Shown piece after piece: positions 16,746 through 26,164 of a stretch of DNA of 64,000 nt (position 1 is the stretch's first letter; the number at the start of each line of letters is the position of its first letter). The stretch is from Chryseobacterium taklimakanense. GTDB taxonomy: Bacteria > Bacteroidota > Bacteroidia > Flavobacteriales > Weeksellaceae. The notes below the pieces were generated by a model. The model had not been told where the DNA came from. It saw only the letters and a list, made by a program, of their open reading frames with translations, and ran no database searches. The stretch spans positions 1,178,001-1,242,000 of the forward strand of contig NZ_LT906465.1 of NCBI RefSeq assembly GCF_900187185.1, given 5' to 3'. The translations under genes and the position numbers were made by a program.

Positions 16746-19700
16746 CTATTTAAAGTCTGCTTCAGAAACCCCAGAGTTCAAAACTACATCTGCAGTTACC
16801 ATTTCAATCTGCTCTCCCATCGCTGAAATTTCCATTTTTACCGGAAATTTAATTCCGCCGAAATCTTTGTATTCCAGGATTTTCATTTCACCCATTTCTG
16901 CACCGCCACGGTAGAGCAAACCGGTTTCTGCATCGAAATAAGTTTTCCCTTTATCAGATGTCAGCACATAGTAATTTCTTCCGTTTTCTGATACCTTTTC
17001 AACAGATTTGTAATCTGAAGCTTTCATCGAAAGCGCGTCAAACATTTTCTTGACTTTGAACTGCTTTACCTGTTCAGGTGTAAGGTCTATCTTCTGCCCC
17101 ATTTGTGAAACGTAGCCTTTCTCACCATCGAAAACGCTTACGGCCATATCATTGCCCATCATACTTTGGGTCATTTTCATTTTATTAGGCGCCATCTGAA
17201 GCGTGGTTATCGTTAAATCCATCCCCTGAACTTTCATCGTGGAAACCGTTTTTACAGATTTCACTGCTTCAAGTTTTGCTTTCCCGCCGAGCGCTGCAAC
17301 GTATTTATCAATCACCTGCTGTACTGTAAGGTCTTTCACCGCAGTCGCCGGAGCTGCTGAAGCTGCAGGTTTAGCCTCTTTATTCACGTTCGCTTCCCAA
17401 CCGTCTTCAGGCATCAGTGTTGCCGAAATCAAATTGTTTTTTGTAAGATATTTTTTAGCAACGTTTTGCAGATCTTTTACGGTAAGGGCTTTTACTTTCT
17501 CCTCATAATTCAGGATTTCGTATCTGTCGCCACCTTCCAGCTGATAATTTACCATATTGGAAAGCCAGTAGTTGTTGTCTTTCAGCTGCACTTTATTGTC
17601 ATTAAGCTCTCCTTCCTTATATTTATCCAGGTCTTTCTGTTCCGGCCCGTTATCAATCAGTTTCTGCATTTCTGCTAAAGCTGCTTTGGTCAGTTTGTCA
17701 ACGTTTTCCGGCCCTAAAGGAAAATTGATGCTGAAGAACCAGGAACCGTAGGGAACTTTGGCCATACCACCTCTTGCGCCACCGCCGTAGATGCCGCCTT
17801 CTTCTTCTCTTAATTTTTCAATCACTTTTATCGTAGCTACTTCACCCAGAGCGGCCAGTGCCAGATCTTCTTTTTCGTTATAATTCGCAAGGCCACCATA
17901 AATCAGCTGTACCATACTTTTCGGATCCTTACCTTTTTTGTAAACTTTGGTATGGTTTCCGTAAACCGGCTTGTAGCCAGTATCTTTGTAAGTTGAAGTT
18001 TTGTTTGCAGAAGGTAAACTCGCCAGATACTGCGTTGTGTAATCTTTCAGTTTTGCCTCATCAATATTTCCTACAAAATAGAAGTGGAAGTTTCCGGCGT
18101 TGGCAAATCTTTCTTTGTAAAAGTCGTAAGCTCTTTTGTAGTCGGTTTTTGCCCAATCTGCCTCGAAAGGAACAAGGCCGGTAAACCTCGGGTTATTTTG
18201 GTTTCTGAATTTCTGGAATTCATTTTGGAAATAGAAATTAGGATCCGAAGCCAGGTTTGCAAACATTGCATTTTGCTTTTCTTTATAAGCGTTAAAAGCT
18301 GCGGGATCGTAATTCAGTCCGGTAAAGTAAGAATAAATAAGCTCCATCATCGTTCCCAGATCCTTCTGAACCGTTCTTCCGCTTAAACCTTCAGTCAGGT
18401 TTCCGACAGACGGATTCACGCTCACCTGTTTTCCGGCAAGGTAATTGGCAATGTCATTTTTGCTGTATCCGTTTACACCAGCTTCCGCAAGTGCAGGAAA
18501 TGCAAACTGCGTTTTGATATAATCTGCATCATTAAGCAGTGAGTTACCACCCAAACTTCTCGCTGAAAACAGAATTTCATCTTCCTTGAAGTCGGTTTTC
18601 TTATAAGTTACTTTGGCGCCGTTGCTTAGTGTGAATGTGGTAGTTCCAAGTTTCGCATCAGTTTCAGTTTTTACAATCTTACCTGTGGATTTGAAAGCCT
18701 TTACCAGATTTGCGATCGTCGCTTTTTCTTTGTAAGGCTCAATTTTAGCCAATTTAACTTCATCAAAAACTTTAAGAACCTGAGCGTCGTTCGGATATGA
18801 AATTCCGTCTTTCTTAGGTCCTGTGAAAACCACTACCCTGTTATCATCACGCACAAATCCTTTGATCACCTCATTGGTTTGTGCTAAAGTTACTGACGGC
18901 AGATAAGTTTTATTCTGTTCATATTCCCAGGCAATTCCCGGAATCACTTCAGCTTCAAGGAAGTTCCGCACATATTCGTTCACTAAAGATGAACTTTCAG
19001 TTTTATCACGGTTATTGTATGACCTTTCAAGTCCGGAAAGAATTTGAGATTTAGCTCTGTCAAGTTCAGTTTGGGTAAAACCGAATCTGTTGGCACGTTC
19101 GATTTCTTCAAGCAAAACCTTTAATGCGGCAAGGTGTCCGCCGTCTTTGGTCACTGCCATTCCTGTAAATGCTTCTTTCGTTCTCAGGAAATTACCATAG
19201 CTCACTAATCCAAAGGTGAAAGGCGGATTGTTTGAATTGGTAAGTTCTCTGAGGCGGTTATTCATCATCGTGTTTACAAGATTCTGAACAATGGATTTGT
19301 TGTAGTCAGCTACGGTAATCAGCGGTTTTTTCAGACCGTCGTCTTTCATTATCAGCTGTACCTGTGATGAAGTTGCATCGGGATCAGTTTCCACAGAAAC
19401 CAAAGTTTCTTTATGGCTTGGCATTCCGTAAACCGTTCTTTCTCTTGGTTTTGCGGGATTTTTATATTTACCGAAGTTCGTTTTAACCTTCTGTTCCACT
19501 TCATCTACATTGATGTCGCCCACCACAACCAGCGCCATTAGGTCCGGACGGTACCACTCCTGATGAAATTTTCTTAAAACTTCCGGCTTAAAATTTTCAA
19601 GAATGTCCTTGCTTCCGATCGGCAGGCGTTTCGCATACTGGGAGTTGTAAGCAACTTTCGGAAGCCACCTATCCATCATTCTTTTCTCGGGGCCTAATCC

Positions 19701-20192
19701 GAGCCTTAATTCTTCAAGAACAACACCTCTTTCCTTATTGATTTCCTCATCCGTTAAAAGTGCGTTGAAAGCCCAGTCTTCCATTACTTTGAGGCCCAGG
19801 TCAAGATTCCCTGGCTTGTCTAGCGGTACCGGGAGCATGTAAACAGTTTCGTCGAAGCTCGTATAAGCATTCAGGTGCTGGCCAAACTTGATCCCTACCG
19901 ACTGCAGGGCATCAACCAATTTGTTTCCCGGAAAATTTTTAGTTCCGTTGAAGTTCATGTGCTCCATAAAGTGGGCAAGGCCAAGCTGAGACTCATCCTC
20001 AAGCACGGAGCCTGCGTTGATGGCAAGGCGCATCTCCACTTTTTTCTCAGGTTTTACATTTTTGCGGATGTAGTATTTCATCCCGTTGGGCAGAGTGCCG
20101 ATCCTGACCGAATTGTCGACCGGAACGTTCTGTGCGATTAAACTTCCCACCATAAAAAGAAACAGTGAGAACGATAATAATAGTTTTTTCAT
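16746..20192 (-). CDS. M16 family metallopeptidase with C-terminal lipoprotein-sorting-like domain
   Basis: A 1148-residue exported zinc peptidase. Start 20192 gives the signal peptide MKKLLLSFSLFLFMVGSLIA; the longer upstream frame is leader. The inverted zinc motif HFMEH is at residues 74-78 with the downstream Glu in KERGVVLEELR near 150. A second, catalytically inactive M16 half follows, as in pitrilysin-type PqqL-like enzymes. The last ~200 residues (after an Ala/Pro-rich linker PAASAAPATA) form an extra beta-rich domain with VIDKYVAALGGKAKLEAVK and KKMFDALSMKASDYKSVE, resembling LolA-like lipoprotein-sorting folds. Periplasmic peptide degradation is likely. Transcribed alone, with a very strong terminator. 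Confidence 0.9.
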   Translation of the reverse strand: MKKLLLSFSLFLFMVGSLIAQNVPVDNSVRIGTLPNGMKYYIRKNVKPEKKVEMRLAINAGSVLEDESQLGLAHFMEHMNFNGTKNFPGNKLVDALQSVGIKFGQHLNAYTSFDETVYMLPVPLDKPGNLDLGLKVMEDWAFNALLTDEEINKERGVVLEELRLGLGPEKRMMDRWLPKVAYNSQYAKRLPIGSKDILENFKPEVLRKFHQEWYRPDLMALVVVGDINVDEVEQKVKTNFGKYKNPAKPRERTVYGMPSHKETLVSVETDPDATSSQVQLIMKDDGLKKPLITVADYNKSIVQNLVNTMMNNRLRELTNSNNPPFTFGLVSYGNFLRTKEAFTGMAVTKDGGHLAALKVLLEEIERANRFGFTQTELDRAKSQILSGLERSYNNRDKTESSSLVNEYVRNFLEAEVIPGIAWEYEQNKTYLPSVTLAQTNEVIKGFVRDDNRVVVFTGPKKDGISYPNDAQVLKVFDEVKLAKIEPYKEKATIANLVKAFKSTGKIVKTETDAKLGTTTFTLSNGAKVTYKKTDFKEDEILFSARSLGGNSLLNDADYIKTQFAFPALAEAGVNGYSKNDIANYLAGKQVSVNPSVGNLTEGLSGRTVQKDLGTMMELIYSYFTGLNYDPAAFNAYKEKQNAMFANLASDPNFYFQNEFQKFRNQNNPRFTGLVPFEADWAKTDYKRAYDFYKERFANAGNFHFYFVGNIDEAKLKDYTTQYLASLPSANKTSTYKDTGYKPVYGNHTKVYKKGKDPKSMVQLIYGGLANYNEKEDLALAALGEVATIKVIEKLREEEGGIYGGGARGGMAKVPYGSWFFSINFPLGPENVDKLTKAALAEMQKLIDNGPEQKDLDKYKEGELNDNKVQLKDNNYWLSNMVNYQLEGGDRYEILNYEEKVKALTVKDLQNVAKKYLTKNNLISATLMPEDGWEANVNKEAKPAASAAPATAVKDLTVQQVIDKYVAALGGKAKLEAVKSVKTVSTMKVQGMDLTITTLQMAPNKMKMTQSMMGNDMAVSVFDGEKGYVSQMGQKIDLTPEQVKQFKVKKMFDALSMKASDYKSVEKVSENGRNYYVLTSDKGKTYFDAETGLLYRGGAEMGEMKILEYKDFGGIKFPVKMEISAMGEQIEMVTADVVLNSGVSEADFK

Positions 20193-20286
20193 TAAAAATT
20201 GGGTTTTTAGTACGAGCCTAAGATAATGATTAAAAATAATATGCGACAAAATAAAAACTGTTAAATATCTTATAAAGTTTACATAA

Positions 20287-20312
20287 AAAAACCGCTGAAA
20301 AATCGGCGGTTA
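20287..20312 (-). terminator. Terminator downstream of the small membrane ORF
   Basis: AACCGC/GCGGTT hairpin followed by T-run on the minus strand, 25 nt beyond the stop of 20337-20495. Confidence 0.6.
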
Positions 20313-20336
20313 AAGGTTTTTCATAAAAAATACATT

Positions 20337-20495
20337 TTATATATTCTTAAGTAAAGGATAATTTTTCTTCAAATAATAGATAATAGCACTCACTATTACC
20401 ATAAGACCCAAATCTTGTAATACACCGATATAATATACACCCTTCATAAACAACGAAATAATGAAAGCAATAGTCATTAAGCCTGAAATAAGCAT
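20337..20495 (-). CDS. Small putative membrane protein, cut off from its upstream region by the IS
   Basis: A 52-codon minus-strand frame beginning MLISGLMTIAF and ending YPLLKNI. It has two hydrophobic stretches (residues ~2-15 and ~24-40) separated by KGVYYIGVLQD and a basic C-terminus, so it looks like a two-helix membrane hairpin. A terminator lies just downstream. The IS982 element sits only 25 bp upstream of the start, between this frame and a TATATTTG promoter element at 21557-21564, so its native expression is probably lost. Before insertion the frame was closed upstream by TAA within ~45 nt, so the ATG at 20495 is the likely real start. Family not recognised. Confidence 0.5.
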   Translation of the reverse strand: MLISGLMTIAFIISLFMKGVYYIGVLQDLGLMVIVSAIIYYLKKNYPLLKNI

Positions 20496-20512
20496 ATAAT
20501 TTTTGAAAAAGC

Positions 20513-20520
20513 TATTATTA
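20513..20520. repeat. Target site duplication, left (TATTATTA)
   Basis: Identical to 21504-21511 on the other side of the insertion sequence; 8 bp. Confidence 0.85.
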
Positions 20521-21503
20521 ACCTGTTGTGCATTTAGAAATTAAAAAGAAAAAAGATTGTTCATTTGATTAAAAAATCGTATATTTAATTGGTTACCAAG
20601 CCATTAAATACATGAACAATCTCATTCAAAACTACGAAATTATTTTAAAAGAATTGACAAAAACCTGCAACCATATCACCACTAAGAAGCAAATCAGACT
20701 TCCAAAAATGTCCGACTTGGAACTTGTGGCACTTAATATTACCGCAGAATACATGTCGATTAACTCTGAACTACAGTTGTTTAGGTGTATTTCGGGAACT
20801 GGTTTGGACGAAAAGATAGAAAGAAGCGTATATAACAGAAGGAAAAGAAAACTTTTCCCTTACATTGAGAAAATTCGGGAAACTCTGAGCGGAAAGTTTG
20901 CAGACTTTACCGACGTCTTCATTGTGGATTCAACACCCATTGAAATATGTAAAATAAGCAGGGCAAATCGTTCCGCAATTTGCTCTACGGATGAAATCAA
21001 ACCTGCATTTGGATATTGTGCGGCGCAGAAGTCAAGATATTTTGGCTATAAACTACATGCAGTTTGTGATAAGAATGGAATCTTTCACTCTTTTGATTTT
21101 TCGCCCGCAAATGTCCACGATGTAAATTATCTTTTCGATATTAAAGAAAATTTTCAAAATTGTTTATTAATCGGAGACAGAGGATATATCAGCAAAGAAT
21201 TGCAAGTGGATTTATTCAATTTCTCCAAGATTAACCTTTCGGTTCCTATGCGCAGGAATCAACATGGTTTTGTGGAGTTTTCAAGGACGAAATCAAAAAT
21301 AAGAAAGAGAATTGAAACCAATATCTCGCAACTGTGCGGACAGTTCACCATAAACACGAACTTTGCAAAAACCTTTCAAGGTCTTGCGACAAGAATAGTG
21401 TCAAAAATAACTTCTTTCACAATGATTCAATACCTGAATTTCTTCGTGTTTAAAAGAAGTTTAAATAAACTAAAAGTTAATTTGTGCTAAATGCACAACA
21501 GGT
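20521..21503 (+). mobile_element. IS982-family insertion sequence, complete
   Basis: A 983-bp element with perfect 17-bp terminal inverted repeats (ACCTGTTGTGCATTTAG at 20521-20537 and its complement at 21487-21503) and 8-bp target duplications. The ACC end, size and single transposase gene fit the IS982 family. The perfect ends and intact gene suggest recent insertion. The right inverted repeat overlaps the transposase stop codon. Confidence 0.92.
20612..21490 (+). CDS. IS982-family transposase
   Basis: A 292-residue DDE transposase. The N-terminal region (IRLPKMSDLELVALNITAEY) is the usual IS982 helical DNA-binding part. The catalytic core has DVFIVDSTPIEICK near residue 102 (first Asp), FGYKLHAVCD near 141 (conserved Gly-Tyr-Lys), LLIGDRGYISKEL near 186 (second Asp with DRGY) and a C-terminal Glu in KRIETNISQL (near 231). 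Intact, with no frameshift. The gene runs the length of the element and its stop lies in the right inverted repeat. Confidence 0.92.
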   Translation: MNNLIQNYEIILKELTKTCNHITTKKQIRLPKMSDLELVALNITAEYMSINSELQLFRCISGTGLDEKIERSVYNRRKRKLFPYIEKIRETLSGKFADFTDVFIVDSTPIEICKISRANRSAICSTDEIKPAFGYCAAQKSRYFGYKLHAVCDKNGIFHSFDFSPANVHDVNYLFDIKENFQNCLLIGDRGYISKELQVDLFNFSKINLSVPMRRNQHGFVEFSRTKSKIRKRIETNISQLCGQFTINTNFAKTFQGLATRIVSKITSFTMIQYLNFFVFKRSLNKLKVNLC

Positions 21504-21511
21504 TATTATTA
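21504..21511. repeat. Target site duplication, right (TATTATTA)
   Basis: Identical to 20513-20520. Confidence 0.85.
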
Positions 21512-21556
21512 ATTTGTTTTATTATTTATGTTGTTAAAATTAAAATTAAAATTAAG

Positions 21557-21564
21557 CAAATATA
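21557..21564 (-). promoter_or_regulatory. -7 promoter element TATATTTG, now upstream of the IS
   Basis: Exact TAnnTTTG match on the minus strand. Without the IS it would lie about 85 nt upstream of the small ORF 20337-20495, so it may be that gene's displaced promoter. Confidence 0.35.
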
Positions 21565-21601
21565 ATTTTGTTAAAATATGTTAATTTTTAACAAAACTAA
21601 A

Positions 21602-21625
21602 AAACCGCTGAAATTTCAGCGGTTT
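21602..21625 (-). terminator. Terminator of tig
   Basis: Perfect palindrome AAACCGCTGAAA/TTTCAGCGGTTT followed by T-run in the minus direction. Confidence 0.8.
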
Positions 21626-21646
21626 ACAATATTAGTCTTTAAATTT

Positions 21647-22981
21647 TTATTTCTTAAGCTCTTCCAAAAACTCATCATGAGAAATGGCAGTTTCTTTTTT
21701 AGTCGCTTTTTCAAGAATAACGTCTTTCAGTTTAGACATGGCTACTTCTGAAGAGATCTGCTGAATCCGGTTTTGGTCTTTCAGCATCTCCACAGCGTAT
21801 TTCTGGATTTCTTCATCCGGTAAATGGTGTATTCCGTAGATGGCCAGCTGGTTTCTCACCAACTGTTCTGCCTGTGCCAACACATCAGCATAATCCAACT
21901 TAATATCGTTGTCATTCATCAGTTTCCCTTCGATGATCTGGTACTTCACCTGATTTTTTTCGGCTTCCAGAACTTCTTTAGCCTGCTCTTCGGAAGTGAT
22001 GTTCTGGTTGCTGAACATTAACCATTTTGTAAGGAACGCTTCCGGAAGTTTTACTTCCTCCTTTTCGTTAACCTGCTCCAGGATTTTGTTGACGAAATGT
22101 ACGTCTGCATTCTGCTGGAAGAACTCGTCAAGCTCAGCTTTCACTTTATTTCTAAGTTCTTCTTCCGATGTAATGTTTCCTTCACCATAAACTTTATCAA
22201 ACAATTCCTGGTTCAGCTCGTGGAGCTTCAGTCCGTAGATGTCAACCACTTTCACTTCAAGCTCATCGTGGTGAAGGTGCTCCGCCTCATCCTTCGAGAA
22301 ACCAAGCTGTTTTGCCAATTCTTCGTTAGCCTGAACATCAGCTTTAGAAACCTTAAGGGTTTCGTCTTTCTTAAGTTTTTTCACCAGGTCATAAGCTTCT
22401 TTATTGTCTTTGCTTATCGTAACTGTCTTAGGATGGTGATGGTGCTCGCCTTCTGCATCAGCCTCTACAACCTGCGAAACCTGAAGTGTTACATAAGAAT
22501 CTTTACCGATTTTTTCCTGCTCCTCTCTCTCAGCAAATCTCTTCTGCATGTTTTCGATGCTTTGCCCGATTTCTTTATCAGAAGCTTCTACTTTATAGTG
22601 TGGCGCTTCGTATTTAGCAAGATCAATTTTGAAATCCGGTTCGTAACCCACCTCGAAAGCTACAGAAAGCTGCTCTGCATTAAAGTCCAAATCATCCACT
22701 GGCACCGGTACCGGCTGGCCCACAAGCTTCAGGTTGTTTTCGTTTACATAGTTGTTCAGCGCTTCAGAAACCTGCTTGTTGATCTCCTCGAAAGAAACTG
22801 GAGCCTCATACTGCTTTCTTACCATGCTCATCGGAACTTTTCCTTTTCTGAAACCTGGCACCTGCGCATTTTTAGCATAGTTGTGCAGCTGTTTTTCCAC
22901 TTTGTCTTTATAATCAGCCTTGTCTATTGTAACCGTAAGCAATGCACTTACCTCATCGTGATTTTGTGCTGTAACCTTCAT
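21647..22981 (-). CDS. tig: Trigger factor, ribosome-associated chaperone
   Basis: A 444-residue chaperone that binds the ribosome exit tunnel. The N-terminal ribosome-binding domain carries the family signature QVPGFRKGKVPMSMV near residue 40 (G-F-R-x-G-K-x-P). The central segment, where other trigger factors have an FKBP prolyl isomerase domain, is diverged and contains a His-rich patch EGEHHHHPKT; catalytic FKBP residues are not evident, as in other Bacteroidota. The C-terminal helical arm completes it. A TATTTTTG promoter element is at 23019-23026 and a palindromic terminator follows. Confidence 0.9.
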   Translation of the reverse strand: MKVTAQNHDEVSALLTVTIDKADYKDKVEKQLHNYAKNAQVPGFRKGKVPMSMVRKQYEAPVSFEEINKQVSEALNNYVNENNLKLVGQPVPVPVDDLDFNAEQLSVAFEVGYEPDFKIDLAKYEAPHYKVEASDKEIGQSIENMQKRFAEREEQEKIGKDSYVTLQVSQVVEADAEGEHHHHPKTVTISKDNKEAYDLVKKLKKDETLKVSKADVQANEELAKQLGFSKDEAEHLHHDELEVKVVDIYGLKLHELNQELFDKVYGEGNITSEEELRNKVKAELDEFFQQNADVHFVNKILEQVNEKEEVKLPEAFLTKWLMFSNQNITSEEQAKEVLEAEKNQVKYQIIEGKLMNDNDIKLDYADVLAQAEQLVRNQLAIYGIHHLPDEEIQKYAVEMLKDQNRIQQISSEVAMSKLKDVILEKATKKETAISHDEFLEELKK

Positions 22982-23018
22982 TATTTTTAAATATTGTTTT
23001 TATTAAAATTTTGGTTCG

Positions 23019-23026
23019 CAAAAATA
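23019..23026 (-). promoter_or_regulatory. -7 promoter element TATTTTTG for tig
   Basis: Exact TAnnTTTG match on the minus strand 37 nt upstream of the tig ATG. Confidence 0.5.
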
Positions 23027-23079
23027 GGAATTTTTTATTAAAAAATGCTTAATAATCAGCAAACTGTTTATAAAAAAAT

Positions 23080-23106
23080 ACGGCAGATTACTGCCGCATT
23101 TTGAAA
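23080..23106 (-). terminator. Terminator of the TonB receptor/lipoprotein operon
   Basis: Stem CGGCAG/CTGCCG with ATTA loop, extended by AAAAT/ATTTT, and a T-run on the minus strand. Confidence 0.75.
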
Positions 23107-23124
23107 TAATGATGAATATCCTAA

Positions 23125-23685
23125 TTACTGAATGCTGATCAGGGCATTTACATCCGCTTCACCCCCGGTCATTTTCCCAAGCTGGTTTGTGGCAGAAGGA
23201 TAATTTTGATCTACTGACGTTGGCGTATGAAAAAGTTTAAGGCTCACCTTCGCGTTTGATGGTGCTGAATTGATGCTCCATTCCGTTTTTACACCTAATT
23301 TTTTACCGTCAGTTCTTACAATGTCATCCGCTGCCCTCACTAAGTTCGCACCAATTCCTGCAAATTCAAAAACGATGAAGTGCTCATCTTTTTCTTTAAT
23401 GATCTCATCAAGCATACTGTGATAATGGTCATCATGCTTATGGAAAAAATCAACGCTTACCAGATAAGATTTTCCGTTTTGTAGGGTAAGTGCCTTATCA
23501 GCATTTCCCCCGATATAATTCACGGTCTGCACATTCGCAGCATTGGATTTTTCAGTTACGGTCAGTGTAATTTTTTCGATTTCTTCATGCTCGTGAATAT
23601 CTTCCGGAACATCGTCCGCGTTACGGCAGGAAAGGATGAAAAGTGAAGCGAAAATAACTAAGATCAGATTAAATATGTTTTTCAT
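23125..23685 (-). CDS. His-rich lipoprotein of the TonB-receptor operon
   Basis: A 186-residue lipoprotein: signal peptide with lipobox FILSC (Cys near 20), then an acidic/His linker (DVPEDIHEHEEIEK) and a beta-sandwich-like domain. It contains HKHDDHYHSM near residue 103 and KDEHFIVFEF, so potential metal ligands are plentiful. Its C-terminal layout (EEGDEH-like, LKLFHTP, GGEADVNA) resembles proteins named 'type 1 periplasmic binding fold superfamily' in Flavobacteriia, which typically sit beside TonB receptors. It is 20 nt downstream of the receptor, in the same operon. Probable job: surface or periplasmic capture of a metal or metallophore (inference). Confidence 0.75.
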   Translation of the reverse strand: MKNIFNLILVIFASLFILSCRNADDVPEDIHEHEEIEKITLTVTEKSNAANVQTVNYIGGNADKALTLQNGKSYLVSVDFFHKHDDHYHSMLDEIIKEKDEHFIVFEFAGIGANLVRAADDIVRTDGKKLGVKTEWSINSAPSNAKVSLKLFHTPTSVDQNYPSATNQLGKMTGGEADVNALISIQ

Positions 23686-23705
23686 TTTGATTAAATTTTA
23701 ATTGT

Positions 23706-26093
23706 TTAAAAGTTATATTTAAGGGTAAGAATCAGGCTTCTGCCCAATTCCGGTGCGAAAAACCTCAGTCTGTTGAGATAATCGCGGTATTCTGTATTCA
23801 AAAGATTATTGATTCTGAAATTGACATTGAAATTTCTGAAAACATCCATTCCTGCAGCAGCATTAAAAACACTGTACCCTGCCGGCGGTGTGGAAGTATC
23901 CAGAGTTCTGGTGACCAGTTGACCACTTTCGATCAGGTCCAGGTTTACATTCCGGACCGGGAAATGGTTTTGTTTCAGGAAAGTTTCATTTTCCAGAGTG
24001 AAATATAATTTCGACGGTTTTCCTAAGCTGAATTCCAGGGAGTTTTTGAAATTTAACGGCATCATCAGGATCAGCGGTTCATCATTTTTCAGGTCATCGC
24101 CACGCAATGCTGAAACCTGAGAATTCCACTTGAAATTATCTGTAAAATTCAGTTCCAGATCTGCATCTACGCCATAAATCCTTGCTTTGGTCTGAAGATA
24201 ATCCCAGATCATAAAGATCCCCCGGTTTGAATTCTGGATTCCCGTCGGCACCTGGTTAATGAAATTGTCAGAAGTCATCAGATATGGATTTATTTCTACC
24301 TCAAGTCCTTTCAACACCGGAATTCTCCCCTTTGCTGAAAGACTGAAATGATAAACTTCCTCTTTCCTGATTGATAAATCACCGCGTTCAATAATCGCCG
24401 CCGAATGGTGAAGCCCGTCCGCAAAAAGCTCCGCCGCATTTGGTGTACGGCTTGCCCGGGAAACATTCACACTTAAATCCCAGTTCTGGCCGGGTCTGTA
24501 CTTGATTCCCGCATTTGCAGAAATATTGTGAAAATCCAGCACCGGCCTCGTCAGCACTCTGCTGCCGCTTCTTTTGATCACAAAGTTTGAAAAAAGATTT
24601 TCAAACCTTCTCTCCCATTCGTTTTCATCGTAATATTTGTAGGCATCATATCGGTTAAAGTCATACCGGGCACCAAATTCAGCATTCAGCTTTTTTGAAA
24701 ATCGGTACTGAAAAACTGAAAACAGGCCTGCATCATAGCGGTAATAATCCGGGATCAGCCGTCTTGCCTGCGTGGCGGGATTCGGATAATTATCCTGCAG
24801 CGCGCCTGAAATTCCGCTTTCCAGCTGCCATTTTTCGCGCTCAATGAGATGTTCCAGTTTTGCCTGATGCGTTATCAGACGCAGATCCATCGATGGCAAA
24901 TCATTCAGTTCACCTCTCCGCAAATCATATTCTTTCCGGTTATTCAACTGAAAAGAATAGTGAAATGACAGTTTACCAAAACCATAAAACCTTTTATAAG
25001 CTTCAAGTTTGGCAATGTGATGGCTGACTTCCTGCTTTGGATTCGTGATTTTGTACCGGAAATCATCATAATAAGCCACAGAATTTCCCTTGGCAACCGC
25101 ATTGTAGAAATCTTCCGGTCCACCCAAATGCGACCCTCTGAAAATTCCAAAATTCTGGCTGATGCCGCTGTAGCTGGCTTCAAAACCCTGCACAAAATTC
25201 CGGTTACCAAAGGAAAAATTCATCGAATGTTCCTCCGTTCCGGTATTTTGCAGCGTATGGTGAGGGATGTACAAATCGCCAAGTTTCTGATAAGTCCCGG
25301 CACCGTGCACAAACCACCGGTTTTGCCAGATTTTTGCCAAATCTGCGCCAACTTTAGCACCCCGCCCGTTCGAAATTCCGGAGATTAAAACTTCGCCCAT
25401 GATGGAATCTCTTGCAGGAAAGATTTTGGGCTCCAGAACCACTACACCGCCCGCAGCATCGCCACTGTATTTCAGTGTTCCTGAACCCTTTATGACATTG
25501 ATCCTCTCAAAATTGGTAGTTTCAATGCTTGGCGCATGTTCCACGCCCCATTCCTGTTCTGCCATCCTCACACCGTTATTGATGATCGAGATGCGGCTCC
25601 CATAAAGCCCGTGAATTACAGGTTTCGATATGCTGTTTCCGGTTTTCAAGGTGCTGACGCCTGAGATTCGCTGTAAGATATTTCCCAGATTTTCAGTTGA
25701 ATTCCTGGCAATTGTACTGTGATCCAGCGTTTTCACAGTCGTCAGACCCGCAGACGTTTGCCGGCGGTGCAAGGCCACCGTTTCGATATCGTGGATGTGA
25801 TGCTCGAGGCTTAAAGTTATGTGCAGATTTTCTGAAACTTCAATCACTTCCGAAAACGGTTCACATGCCGGGTGCATGGCAGCAAGGTTATGTTTTCCTT
25901 CAGAAATACCCCTAATGGTAAACCTTCCCTGCGCATCGGTAATCGTCGACTTTTCACCGATGGTTACTCGGGCATCCTTCAGGAAAGTTTTGTCATGAAA
26001 ATCCTGTACTGTTCCCGAAACTGTGTACGTTTTCTGGGCATTAAAAAGTGTAATTCCCACAAGGAAACACACGAAATTTAATAGTAATTTCAT
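23706..26093 (-). CDS. TonB-dependent outer-membrane receptor (probable metal uptake)
   Basis: A 795-residue receptor. Signal peptide 1-19 (ending LFNAQ), then a carboxypeptidase-regulatory-like domain (residues ~22-100, ending SLEHHIHDIE). The plug domain follows (TTVKTLDHSTIARNSTENLGNILQRISGVSTL, then VIHGLYGSRISIINNGVRM, IETTNFERINVIKGSGTLKY), and then a 22-strand barrel ending in the terminal aromatic signature LILTLKYNF. The family style is that of metal or siderophore receptors. The neighbours are two His-rich proteins, which points to zinc or copper rather than a glycan; no SusD partner is present. Confidence 0.88.
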   Translation of the reverse strand: MKLLLNFVCFLVGITLFNAQKTYTVSGTVQDFHDKTFLKDARVTIGEKSTITDAQGRFTIRGISEGKHNLAAMHPACEPFSEVIEVSENLHITLSLEHHIHDIETVALHRRQTSAGLTTVKTLDHSTIARNSTENLGNILQRISGVSTLKTGNSISKPVIHGLYGSRISIINNGVRMAEQEWGVEHAPSIETTNFERINVIKGSGTLKYSGDAAGGVVVLEPKIFPARDSIMGEVLISGISNGRGAKVGADLAKIWQNRWFVHGAGTYQKLGDLYIPHHTLQNTGTEEHSMNFSFGNRNFVQGFEASYSGISQNFGIFRGSHLGGPEDFYNAVAKGNSVAYYDDFRYKITNPKQEVSHHIAKLEAYKRFYGFGKLSFHYSFQLNNRKEYDLRRGELNDLPSMDLRLITHQAKLEHLIEREKWQLESGISGALQDNYPNPATQARRLIPDYYRYDAGLFSVFQYRFSKKLNAEFGARYDFNRYDAYKYYDENEWERRFENLFSNFVIKRSGSRVLTRPVLDFHNISANAGIKYRPGQNWDLSVNVSRASRTPNAAELFADGLHHSAAIIERGDLSIRKEEVYHFSLSAKGRIPVLKGLEVEINPYLMTSDNFINQVPTGIQNSNRGIFMIWDYLQTKARIYGVDADLELNFTDNFKWNSQVSALRGDDLKNDEPLILMMPLNFKNSLEFSLGKPSKLYFTLENETFLKQNHFPVRNVNLDLIESGQLVTRTLDTSTPPAGYSVFNAAAGMDVFRNFNVNFRINNLLNTEYRDYLNRLRFFAPELGRSLILTLKYNF

Positions 26094-26164
26094 TTAAAAT
26101 TATTTAAAATACATCAAGCCCTGCATCAATATGCAGAACCATAATCATTTGAATAAGAATTTTT

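Noticed and set aside
22097-22990. 297-codon open frame on the plus strand opposite tig
   Set aside because: It lies entirely antisense to trigger factor, has no family features and a composition (Phe/Leu/Ile/Ser-rich) typical of an antisense reading of a Lys/Glu-rich protein.
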